Shown here piece by piece: positions 7,969 to 16,472 of a stretch of DNA of 64,000 bases. Source of the DNA: RHKX01 sp046330285 (lineage in GTDB: Bacteria; Actinomycetota; Thermoleophilia; Solirubrobacterales; 70-9); assembly GCA_046330285.1 (NCBI GenBank), contig JAXLSX010000010.1:56774-120773 (forward strand). Direction: 5' to 3'. The notes below the pieces were generated by a model, which saw only the letters and a program-made list of their open reading frames with translations, searched no databases and was not told the origin of the DNA. The translations under genes were made by a program, and so were the position numbers. Each line of letters begins with the position of its first letter. The stretch's first letter is position 1.

Positions 7969-10545
7969 ATGGACTCCGAACGCCGCGCCAAGCTCGAAGC
8001 GACCACGAGATATGACCCCGCCGAGGTCGAGGGCCGGGTCTACGCCGGCTGGTGGGAGCGCGGGTACTTCACGCCGGAGGCGGCCGGGACGGCGGACGAG
8101 AACTACTCGATCGCGATCCCGCCGCCGAACGTGACCGGGTCGCTGCACATGGGGCACGGGCTCAACAACACGATCCAGGACACGCTCGTGCGGCGGCAGC
8201 GGATGGCAGGGCGCCGGGTCAAGTGGATCATCGGCACCGATCACGCCGGAATCGCCACGCAGTCGGTCGTCGAGAAGGAGCTGCGCGCCCAGGGCGTCGA
8301 CCGCCACGAGCTCGGCCGCGAGGGCTTCGTCGAGCGGGTCTGGGAGTGGCGCGAGCAGTACGGCGGCCGGATCATCGAGCAGCTCAAGCGGCTCGGGGTC
8401 TCGGGCGACTTCGCGAACGAGCGCTTCACCCTCGACGAGGGTTACGTCACCGCCGTCCACCGCGTCTTCGTCGCGCTCTTCGAGAAGGGCCTGATCTACC
8501 GCGACAACTACATGGTCAACTGGGACCCGGGCTCGCACTCGGCCATCAGCGACCTCGAGGTCGAGAACCGCGAGGTCGAGGACACCCTGTTCTCGATCGC
8601 CTACCCGGTCGAGGGCTCCGATCGCGTCCTCACCGTCGCCACCGTCCGCCCCGAGACCATGCTGGCCGACACCGCCGTCGCCGTGAACCCTTCCGACGAC
8701 CGCTACCGCGACCTCGTCGGGAGCCACTGCATCCTGCCGCTGGTCGGCCGCCGCCTACCGATCATCGCCGACGAGCACGTCGACGTCGAGTTCGGGACCG
8801 GGGCCCTGAAGATCACCCCGGGCCACGATCCCAACGACTTCGAGATCGGCCGCAAGCACGGGCTCGAGGAGATCACGGTCATCGGCGAGGACGGCCGCCT
8901 CACCGACGTCGCCGGACCCGAATACGAGGGCCTGACCGCCGCCGAGGCGCAGGAGCGGATCGTCGCCGACCTCCGCGAGTCCGGAGCGCTCACCGCCGAA
9001 GAGCCCTACGTCCACTCGGTCCCCTTCTCGCATCGCTCCGGACAGCGGATCGAGCCGTTGATCAGCCTCCAGTGGTTCTGCCGGATGGACGAGCTCGCGA
9101 AGCCGGCGATCGAGGTCGTCCGCGACGGCCGCGTCACCTTCACGCCCGAGCGCTGGGGCCGGGTCTACCTCGACTGGATGGAGAACATCCGTCCCTGGTG
9201 CGTCTCCCGCCAGCTCTGGTGGGGCCATCAGCTCCCGGTCTGGTACTGCGACCACTGCGACGAGACGATCGTGGCCGAGCACGAGCCCGAGGGCGGCGCC
9301 TGCCCGTCCTGCGGCGGCGCCCTGCGTCGCGACGAGGACGTTCTCGACACCTGGTTCAGCTCGGCGCTCTGGCCGTTCGCGACCCTCGGCTGGCCCGAGG
9401 ACACGCCCGAGCTCCGCGCCTTCTACCCGACCGACGTGCTCTCGACGGCCCGCGACATCATCTACCTCTGGGTTGCGCGGATGATCATGACCTCGCTCGA
9501 GTTCCTCGACGACATCCCGTTCAGCGACGTCTACATCCACTCGGTGATCCAGGCCCCCGACGGCCGCCGGATGTCGAAGAGCCTCGGGACCGGGATCGAC
9601 CCGCTCGAGCTGATCGACTCCCACGGCGCCGACGCGCTCCGCTTCGGCCTCCTCGCGATGTCGTCGAGCCAGGACGTGCGCTTCTCCGAGGCGAAGGTCC
9701 AGCAAGGCCGCGACCTCGCAAACAAGCTCTGGAACGCCTCACGGCTGATCCTCCTCAACGCCGGCGACGCCGCACCGGCGCCGAGCACCGCCACCGTCGA
9801 GGACCGCTGGATCCTCTCGCGGCTCGAGCGGACGGTCGAGCTCGTCGGCGAGCGCCTCGACGCCTTCGACTTCGCCCACGCCGCGCTCGAGCTCTACCGC
9901 TTCGTCTACTCCGAGCTCTGCGACTGGTACCTCGAGATCGTCAAGCCGCGGCTCTACGACGGTCCCGCCGCCGGCGACGACAGCGCCGCCGCCAACCTCC
10001 TCCACGTGCTCGGCCGGACGCTCGCCGTCGCCCACCCGCTGATGCCGTTCGTGACCGAGGAGATCTGGAGCTACATGCCGGAGCACGAAGGCGAGCTGAT
10101 CGTCGCGCCGTGGCCGGAGGCCGAGACGGACCGTTTCGACCCCGAGGCCGAAGCCGAGGTGGCCGCCGCGATCGAGCTGACCCGCTCGCTCCGCCGCTGG
10201 CGCGAGCTCGCCGGGGTCTCCCCGGGCACCGCTCTCCGCGCCCGGACCGAGGAGGAGGTCCACCCACTCGTGCTCCGCCTGGCCCGGATCGAGCTCGACG
10301 GCGACGGCGGCGACGAGGCGGTCGCCGCGGTCGGGGCGATCGAGATCCTGCCCTCCGAGGGGCTCGAGCCGGAGGCCGTAGCGGCCCGGATCGAAGAGCT
10401 GCGCGAGAAGCTCCGCGGCGAGGTTCGCCGCGCCGAGGGCAAGCTCGGCAACGAGAAGTTCGTCGCCAACGCACCCGCCGACGTCGTCGACGCCGAGCGC
10501 GAGAAGCTCGAGCGCTACCGGGCGGAGCTCGAGGAGCTGGGCTGA
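7969..10545 (+). CDS. valS: valyl-tRNA synthetase
   Basis: Class I aminoacyl-tRNA synthetase that charges tRNA-Val, 858 aa. The HIGH-type motif is in NVTGSLHMGHGL and the KMSKS-type motif is in RRMSKSLGTG. Between them lie the editing domain and a zinc-binding knuckle (CDHC...CPSCGG). The C-terminal ~60 residues form the coiled-coil arm typical of ValS (EELREKLRGEVRRAEGKLG). The gene is directly followed by folC, whose proposed CTG start overlaps the TGA stop; valS-folC is a common operon. Confidence 0.97.
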   Translation: MDSERRAKLEATTRYDPAEVEGRVYAGWWERGYFTPEAAGTADENYSIAIPPPNVTGSLHMGHGLNNTIQDTLVRRQRMAGRRVKWIIGTDHAGIATQSVVEKELRAQGVDRHELGREGFVERVWEWREQYGGRIIEQLKRLGVSGDFANERFTLDEGYVTAVHRVFVALFEKGLIYRDNYMVNWDPGSHSAISDLEVENREVEDTLFSIAYPVEGSDRVLTVATVRPETMLADTAVAVNPSDDRYRDLVGSHCILPLVGRRLPIIADEHVDVEFGTGALKITPGHDPNDFEIGRKHGLEEITVIGEDGRLTDVAGPEYEGLTAAEAQERIVADLRESGALTAEEPYVHSVPFSHRSGQRIEPLISLQWFCRMDELAKPAIEVVRDGRVTFTPERWGRVYLDWMENIRPWCVSRQLWWGHQLPVWYCDHCDETIVAEHEPEGGACPSCGGALRRDEDVLDTWFSSALWPFATLGWPEDTPELRAFYPTDVLSTARDIIYLWVARMIMTSLEFLDDIPFSDVYIHSVIQAPDGRRMSKSLGTGIDPLELIDSHGADALRFGLLAMSSSQDVRFSEAKVQQGRDLANKLWNASRLILLNAGDAAPAPSTATVEDRWILSRLERTVELVGERLDAFDFAHAALELYRFVYSELCDWYLEIVKPRLYDGPAAGDDSAAANLLHVLGRTLAVAHPLMPFVTEEIWSYMPEHEGELIVAPWPEAETDRFDPEAEAEVAAAIELTRSLRRWRELAGVSPGTALRARTEEEVHPLVLRLARIELDGDGGDEAVAAVGAIEILPSEGLEPEAVAARIEELREKLRGEVRRAEGKLGNEKFVANAPADVVDAEREKLERYRAELEELG

Positions 10546-11795
10546 CCGACCCGGAGCAGTACCTGGCCGGGCTCGAGCCGGTCGGCTGGCGATTCGGGCT
10601 CGAGCGCATGCGCGCTCTCTGCGACGCGCTCGGGCGCCCGCAGGACGGCTACCGGACCCTGCACGTCGTCGGCACCAACGGCAAGTCGTCGGTGACGACG
10701 ATGACCGCCGCCCTGCTCGCCGGAGCGGGAATGAGGACCGGAGCCTGCATCTCCCCGCACGTCTGGCGCTGGGCCGAGCGGACGCGGATCGACGGCGCCG
10801 AGATCGCCCCGGAGGCGTTCACGGCGGCGACCGATGCCGTCGCCGCGGCGATCGCCGAGGTCGAGGCCGGGTTCGAGGAGGGGGACAGGATCACCCAGTT
10901 CGAAGCCGCCATCGCGGTCTCCTTCGTCGCCTTCGCACGGGCCGGCGTCGACGTCGCCGTCGTCGAGGCCGGGCTCGGCGGCCGGCTCGACGCGACCAAC
11001 GTGATCGCCTCGATCGCGACCGCGCTGACGTCGGTCGGGCTCGACCACGTCGAGTACCTCGGTCCGACCGAGCTCGACATCGCCGGCGAGAAGCTGGCGG
11101 TCCTCCGCGAGGGGACGACGCTCGTCACCGGGCGGCTCAGCCCCGAGATCGACGCCCTCGCCCGCACCGTGGCGGCGGATCGCGGGGCCGAGCTGATCGT
11201 GGCGCCACCGCTGCCCGAAGAGGCGCTGCCCGGCCCGATGGCCCCGTACCTGGCCCGCAACGCAGCCGTGGCCGTCGCGCTGGCGGAGACGGTCGCCGGG
11301 CCGCTCGCGCCCGGCGCGATCGCCGAGGCCCTCGCGCATGCCGCCCTTCCCGGCCGCGCCGAGCTGCTCGCCGGTGACCCGCCCGCGATCGCCGACGCCG
11401 CCCACAACGAGGCCGGCGCCCGCGCCCTCGCCGAGGCGTTGCCGGACCTGGCGGCGGGCCGTCCCGTCTTCGGCTGCCTCTCGGTCCTGGCCGACAAGGA
11501 CGCGGCGGCGATCGCGGCCGCGCTCGCTCCGGGGCTGGACACCTGCGTCTGCACGGCCGCCGACCCCGGGCCCGCGATGGGCCGGCCGGGCTCGCGGGCG
11601 ACGGATGCCGGTGAGCTGGCCCGGCTCGTGGCCGCAGCCGGAATCCCGGTCGAGGAGGTGGCCGACCCCGCCGCCGCCGTCGCCCGGACCAGCGCGCTCG
11701 CGGCCGAGCGCGGCGGGGTGGCGCTTTTCGCCGGATCGCACTACCTTCTCCGGTACGTATGGAACGCGAGGCACGTTCAGAACTCCTCTCCATGA
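10542..11795 (+). CDS. folC: bifunctional folylpolyglutamate / dihydrofolate synthase (CTG start)
   Basis: Adds glutamate to (dihydro)folate. Mur-ligase-type ATP-binding motif HVVGTNGKSSVTT, Mur central domain, and C-terminal domain with PAIADAAHNEAGARAL. The length is 417 aa if translation begins at CTG 10542, which overlaps the valS TGA as CTGA. The first in-frame ATG (10608) would cut off the conserved segment YLAGLEPVGWRFGLERM, so it is probably too late. No ATG, GTG or TTG lies between. The 3' end overlaps a small membrane-protein ORF. Confidence 0.93.
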   Translation: MTDPEQYLAGLEPVGWRFGLERMRALCDALGRPQDGYRTLHVVGTNGKSSVTTMTAALLAGAGMRTGACISPHVWRWAERTRIDGAEIAPEAFTAATDAVAAAIAEVEAGFEEGDRITQFEAAIAVSFVAFARAGVDVAVVEAGLGGRLDATNVIASIATALTSVGLDHVEYLGPTELDIAGEKLAVLREGTTLVTGRLSPEIDALARTVAADRGAELIVAPPLPEEALPGPMAPYLARNAAVAVALAETVAGPLAPGAIAEALAHAALPGRAELLAGDPPAIADAAHNEAGARALAEALPDLAAGRPVFGCLSVLADKDAAAIAAALAPGLDTCVCTAADPGPAMGRPGSRATDAGELARLVAAAGIPVEEVADPAAAVARTSALAAERGGVALFAGSHYLLRYVWNARHVQNSSP

Positions 11796-11878
11796 TGGGC
11801 CTGGTGGCCCTCGTGGTCGCCGTGGTGATCCTCGTGTTCTTCGGCCTCGGCTACCTCTTCGGCCGGCTGTTCCTCTGA
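11759..11878 (+). CDS. very small single-span membrane protein (39 aa)
   Basis: A 39-codon ORF starting at ATG 11759 inside the 3' end of folC, in another frame. A short charged start (MEREARSELLS) is followed by a 25-residue hydrophobic segment (VALVVAVVILVFFGLGYLFG). Internal ATGs at 11792 and 11795 overlap the folC TGA and could also initiate a 27-28 aa version by coupling. I cannot name it. Codon use after the folC stop is GC3-rich, like genuine genes here. Confidence 0.45.
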   Translation: MEREARSELLSMMGLVALVVAVVILVFFGLGYLFGRLFL

Positions 11879-11929
11879 AATCATGCGATCAGGCGGGGGG
11901 CGCTTTCTGGTGACGGGGGACGATCCGGG

Positions 11930-11935
11930 TACACT
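11930..11935 (+). promoter_or_regulatory. -10-like hexamer for the zinc-ribbon membrane protein
   Basis: TACACT ends 12 nt before the ATG at 11948. A weak GGTGAC at 11909-11914 may act as -35 with a 15-nt spacer. Confidence 0.4.
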
Positions 11936-11947
11936 GCCGCGCCTTAG

Positions 11948-12664
11948 ATGCCCGTAGCGCTGTTCGGAATCGAAGACGGCTCGCTCAACCTTGCCGTCAA
12001 TCTGCTGCTCCTCGTCCTGGTGGTGGTCTGGCTCTCGCTGGTCTACTGGACGTTCGCGGACGCCCGCAGGCGCGTCGCCGACCCGGTCCTCGTCGGGACC
12101 GCGACCGCGGCCTCGCTGATCCCGTTCATCGGCACGATCGTCTACACGATCCTGCGGCCGCCCGAGTTCCTCGCCGACGCCCGCGAGCGCGAGGTCGAGA
12201 CCCAGGCCTCGGAGCTGCGGATGCGGCATCTGACGGCCCAGTCGTGCCCGCGCTGCGAGCACCCGATCGAGCGCAGCTGGCTCCGTTGCCCGGAGTGCCA
12301 GCACCGGCTCAAGGACCCGTGCGTGTCCTGCAACCGCCCGGTCGATCCGCGTTGGGCCCTCTGCCCGTACTGCGAGACCCCGCTCCGCCACGACCGGGGT
12401 GAGGAGGAGGCGCCGCGCCGTCGTTCCCGCTCGCGCAGCTCCAGTTCTTCCGCGGAGTCCTCCGAGGCACCGCCCCGCAAGTCCACTTCGACACGACGCG
12501 CGAAGTCGTCCTCGTCTTCGCGCTCATCGACGCCGGCGTCGGACGCCGCTGCGCGCACCAAGCGCAGTGAGCGGCCGGAACGCGCCGAGCGTCCCGCGGC
12601 CGGCGAGAAGCCGGCGGACGACGGAGACTCCGGCCCGCGCCGGCGCTCCACCACGTCCTCCTGA
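11948..12664 (+). CDS. membrane-anchored double zinc-ribbon protein with Ser/Arg-rich tail
   Basis: 238 aa in three parts. Two hydrophobic helices (residues ~15-35 and ~48-70) should anchor it in the membrane. Residues ~97-150 hold paired zinc-ribbon cysteines: CPRC, CPEC, CVSC and CPYC. The last ~85 residues are low complexity, dominated by Ser, Arg, Lys and Pro (RRRSRSRSSSSSAESS). The zinc ribbons resemble DZANK-type modules. No enzymatic domain is visible. Possible roles are protein or nucleic-acid binding at the membrane, but this is inference. Confidence 0.7.
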   Translation: MPVALFGIEDGSLNLAVNLLLLVLVVVWLSLVYWTFADARRRVADPVLVGTATAASLIPFIGTIVYTILRPPEFLADAREREVETQASELRMRHLTAQSCPRCEHPIERSWLRCPECQHRLKDPCVSCNRPVDPRWALCPYCETPLRHDRGEEEAPRRRSRSRSSSSSAESSEAPPRKSTSTRRAKSSSSSRSSTPASDAAARTKRSERPERAERPAAGEKPADDGDSGPRRRSTTSS

Positions 12665-12710
12665 GCCGCGCCAACCCAGCCCATCCACCCGAGACCCGAG
12701 AGGTCCCCAC

Positions 12711-13127
12711 ATGTCCGAGAAGTCCCGCACGCTGATCCTCGTCAAGCCCGACGCCTTCGAGCGCGGCCTCACCGGTGAGGTCCTCGCCCGCTTCGAGCGC
12801 AAGGGCCTGCGCCTGACCGCCCTGAAGCAGATCACCGCCGAGGAGGCCACCGCCCACGAGCACTACGCCGAGCACACCGACAAGCCGTTCTTCGGCGAGC
12901 TCGTCGACTTCATCACCGGCGGGCCGCTGGTCGCCGCCGTCCTCGAGGGCGTCGAGGCCGTCAAGGCCGCGCGCCAGCTGATCGGCGCCACCAACCCGGT
13001 CGAGGCCGCGACGGGCTCGATCCGCGGCGACTTCGGCACCGAGGTGACCTTCAACCTCGTCCACGGCTCCGACTCCGACGAGTCGGCCGCGCGCGAGATC
13101 GGCATCTGGTTCCCCGAGCTCGGCTGA
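12711..13127 (+). CDS. ndk: nucleoside diphosphate kinase
   Basis: Equalises NTP pools by phosphate transfer through a His intermediate, 138 aa, the usual length. The N-terminal strand TLILVKPDAFERGL and the NPVEAATGSIRGDFG segment are present. The active-site region LVHGSDSDESA includes the catalytic His. The Shine-Dalgarno sequence GAGAGGT precedes ATG 12711. It lies just upstream of maf. Confidence 0.97.
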   Translation: MSEKSRTLILVKPDAFERGLTGEVLARFERKGLRLTALKQITAEEATAHEHYAEHTDKPFFGELVDFITGGPLVAAVLEGVEAVKAARQLIGATNPVEAATGSIRGDFGTEVTFNLVHGSDSDESAAREIGIWFPELG

Positions 13128-13161
13128 GCCCGGTCGCGAGCCGGCCCGAGCCGGAGCCCTG

Positions 13162-13710
13162 GTGGACCTGATCCTCGCCTCCGCGTCGCCGCGGCGACGG
13201 GAGCTGCTCGGCCTGCTCGGGCTCGAGTTCGAGGTCGTGCCCTCGGGCGCCCCCGAGCTGACGGACGGTGATCCGGCGGTGATCGTCGTCGAGAACGCGG
13301 TCCGGAAGGCCCGAGCGGTCGCCCGCCCGGGCGCTCTGGTCCTCGGTGTCGACACCGACGTCGTCTGCGACGGCCGCCTGCTCGGCAAACCGGGCGACGA
13401 CGGCGACGCGACGGCGCGGCTGAGGGTGCTGTCGGGACGCACCCACGAGGTCCTCAGCGGCATCGCCCTCATCGGCCCGGCGGGCGAGCGCAGCGAGCTC
13501 GTCAGGACCGAGGTGACGTTCCGCGCGCTCGCGGATCGCGAGATCGAGGAGTACGTCGCCGCGGGGGAGTGGCGGGACCGCGCCGGGGGCTACGCGATCC
13601 AGGGCCTCGGCTCGTCGCTGGTCGAACGGGTCGAGGGCGACCTCTCGAATGTGATCGGCCTCCCGATACCGGCGCTGAGCAGGATGATCGGAGAATTGCA
13701 GGATCGATAG
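13162..13710 (+). CDS. maf: Maf-family nucleotide pyrophosphatase
   Basis: House-cleaning nucleoside triphosphate pyrophosphatase, 182 aa. The signature ASASPRRRELL is at the N-terminus. The conserved GVDTDVVCDGRLLGKP holds the metal/substrate residues, and GGYAIQGLGS is near the C-terminus. GTG start at 13162, 34 nt after ndk. Maf lies upstream of the mreBCD cluster in many bacteria, as here. Confidence 0.93.
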   Translation: MDLILASASPRRRELLGLLGLEFEVVPSGAPELTDGDPAVIVVENAVRKARAVARPGALVLGVDTDVVCDGRLLGKPGDDGDATARLRVLSGRTHEVLSGIALIGPAGERSELVRTEVTFRALADREIEEYVAAGEWRDRAGGYAIQGLGSSLVERVEGDLSNVIGLPIPALSRMIGELQDR

Positions 13711-13727
13711 GGAACTATGAGTTTCCT
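13709..13727 (+). terminator. weak hairpin after maf
   Basis: AGGGAAC-TATGA-GTTTCCT forms a 7-bp stem with one G-T pair that overlaps the maf stop. It is followed by a T-rich stretch (TGTTGGTTTCT). Confidence 0.35.
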
Positions 13728-13959
13728 GTTGGTTTCTGCTCACATAGTCGCTGTCAGAGGCGTCGTTCGCTAGACTCGCGTCGCTCCCGAACGCCGCCAC
13801 CGATCAGCTGACCGGGGGCCTCACAGTTCGGGCAGGCGGGTCGTCGCGGACGCGGCGGCGGGGGACCGTGCATCGCAGGTCACCACGCCTGCGAACCAGC
13901 TTCCACACTCATCGATCGAGCAACCGAGACTTCCGCAAACCCACGTATCCACTGACTCA
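13728..13959 (+). promoter_or_regulatory. mreB upstream region with -10-like TAGACT and long leader
   Basis: A non-coding gap of about 230 bp. TAGACT at 13771-13776 is the best -10, giving a leader of about 175 nt. A small GCAGG/CCTGC hairpin lies within. There is no Shine-Dalgarno sequence next to the mreB ATG. A second hexamer, TATCCA (13946-13951), lies 8 nt before it, so a second near-leaderless start is possible. Confidence 0.35.
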
Positions 13960-15006
<1,047 letters not shown>

Positions 15007-15021
15007 GCCGGGGCCGAAGCG

Positions 15022-15879
15022 ATGTACCGCAAGCAGGTACGCAGGCGCCGCGCGATCCTCGTCGTCCTGGTCGTCGCCTGCCTGATGCTGATCAGCATCT
15101 CGATCAGCGAGGCCGATGACGGGCCGCTGCATTCGGTCCAGACCGGCGTCTCGACGGTGCTCTCCCCGGTCGGCGAGGGCGCCAGCCGGGCGCTGAAGCC
15201 CGTCCGCGACCTGATCGACTGGTTCGACGAGACCTGGCAGGCGCGCGGTGAGAACGACGACCTCCGCGATCAGGTCGCGAAGCTCCGGGCCGAGCTGCTC
15301 GCGACCCAGGACGCCGCCGAGAAGGCCGGCTACGCCGACAAGCTCGACGAGCTGATGAACGACGGCGGGCTCACGGGCTACACCCCGGTCGCCGCCACGG
15401 TCACGGCCCGCTCCCCGAGCCTCTGGTACGAGTCGATCAAGATCAGCGCCGGCAGTTCCGACGGGGTCTCCCGCAACGATGCGGTGATCACCGACGACGG
15501 CCTGATCGGGCGGATCTCGAACGTCACCGGCGGCACCTCCGAGGTCGCCCTGATCACCGACGGCGAGGGCGGCGTCGCCGCCCGGGTCGCCGGCAAGGGC
15601 CCCGAGGGCCTGGTCAGCGGCGTCGTCGGCAATCCGGGCCGGCTCGACCTCAGCCTGATCCAGGGCGAGAAGGACATCAAGGACGGCGACAAGCTCGTCA
15701 CCGCAGGCTTCACGACCGAGACGGGTCTGGCGTCGCTCTACCCGGCCGACATCCCGATCGGCGAGGTCGTCGAGACGATCCCGGCCGAGCAGGAGCAGCG
15801 CGAGCAGGTCAACGTCGAGCCGTTCGCCGATCTCGCCGACCTGACCGACGTAACCGTCCTGACGAGCGGGGGCGGCTGA
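15022..15879 (+). CDS. mreC: rod-shape-determining protein MreC
   Basis: Bitopic scaffold of the elongasome that activates PBP2, 285 aa. One membrane span is at residues ~11-32 (AILVVLVVACLMLISISI). A coiled coil follows at ~72-112 (ENDDLRDQVAKLRAELLAT), then the beta-rich periplasmic domain with the conserved SLWYESIKISAGSSDGV and GRISNVTGGTSEVALITD. It starts 15 nt after mreB. The stop overlaps mreD as TGATG, indicating coupled translation. Confidence 0.95.
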   Translation: MYRKQVRRRRAILVVLVVACLMLISISISEADDGPLHSVQTGVSTVLSPVGEGASRALKPVRDLIDWFDETWQARGENDDLRDQVAKLRAELLATQDAAEKAGYADKLDELMNDGGLTGYTPVAATVTARSPSLWYESIKISAGSSDGVSRNDAVITDDGLIGRISNVTGGTSEVALITDGEGGVAARVAGKGPEGLVSGVVGNPGRLDLSLIQGEKDIKDGDKLVTAGFTTETGLASLYPADIPIGEVVETIPAEQEQREQVNVEPFADLADLTDVTVLTSGGG

Positions 15880-16472
15880 TGATCGTCACCCCGCGGATCG
15901 TCTTCCGCCTCGTCCTGATCGTCCTGCTCTCGGTCCTGCTCCAGATCGGGCTCTTCTCGCAGGTGCCGGTGCTCGGTTCGGTCGCGAACCTGCTGCCCGT
16001 GGTCGTGGTCGCGATCGGGCTGCTCGGCGGCGCCGTCACCGGCGCCGTCACCGGCTTCGCCACCGGCCTGCTGCTCGACGCGATGATCGGCGGCACCCCC
16101 GGCGTCGCCTCGCTGGCGCTGATGGCCGCGGGCTACCTCGCCGGCCGCTGGCGCGAGGGCTACGACATCGTCAGCTCGCTCGTACCGCCGCTTCTGGCCG
16201 GGGCGCTGACCGCGCTCGCCGCGCTGATCTACGGCTCGCTGACCCTGACTCTCGGCGTCGACGCGCCGATCAGCATCCTCGCCCTGCGCGAGGTCTTCGT
16301 CCAGGGCCTGCTCGGGATCCTGCTCGCGCTGCCGGTCTTCCCGCTGGTGCGGCGCATCCTCCGCCCGGCGCTCGTCGACGACGCCGTCAACGCCCGGACC
16401 CGGGCGCCCCAGGCGGCGCGGTCGTCGCGACGCGGCCCGTTCGGGATGATTAGGGGACAGGGAAGCCTCTGA
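15879..16472 (+). CDS. mreD: rod-shape-determining protein MreD
   Basis: Polytopic membrane protein of the elongasome, 197 aa, with five or six hydrophobic segments. The segment GLLLDAMIGGTPGVASLA is typical of MreD. Start and stop overlap the neighbours (TGATG at both ends), so mreC, mreD and mrdA are probably translationally coupled. The C-terminal ~35 residues are basic and lie in the cytoplasm by prediction. Confidence 0.92.
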   Translation: MIVTPRIVFRLVLIVLLSVLLQIGLFSQVPVLGSVANLLPVVVVAIGLLGGAVTGAVTGFATGLLLDAMIGGTPGVASLALMAAGYLAGRWREGYDIVSSLVPPLLAGALTALAALIYGSLTLTLGVDAPISILALREVFVQGLLGILLALPVFPLVRRILRPALVDDAVNARTRAPQAARSSRRGPFGMIRGQGSL

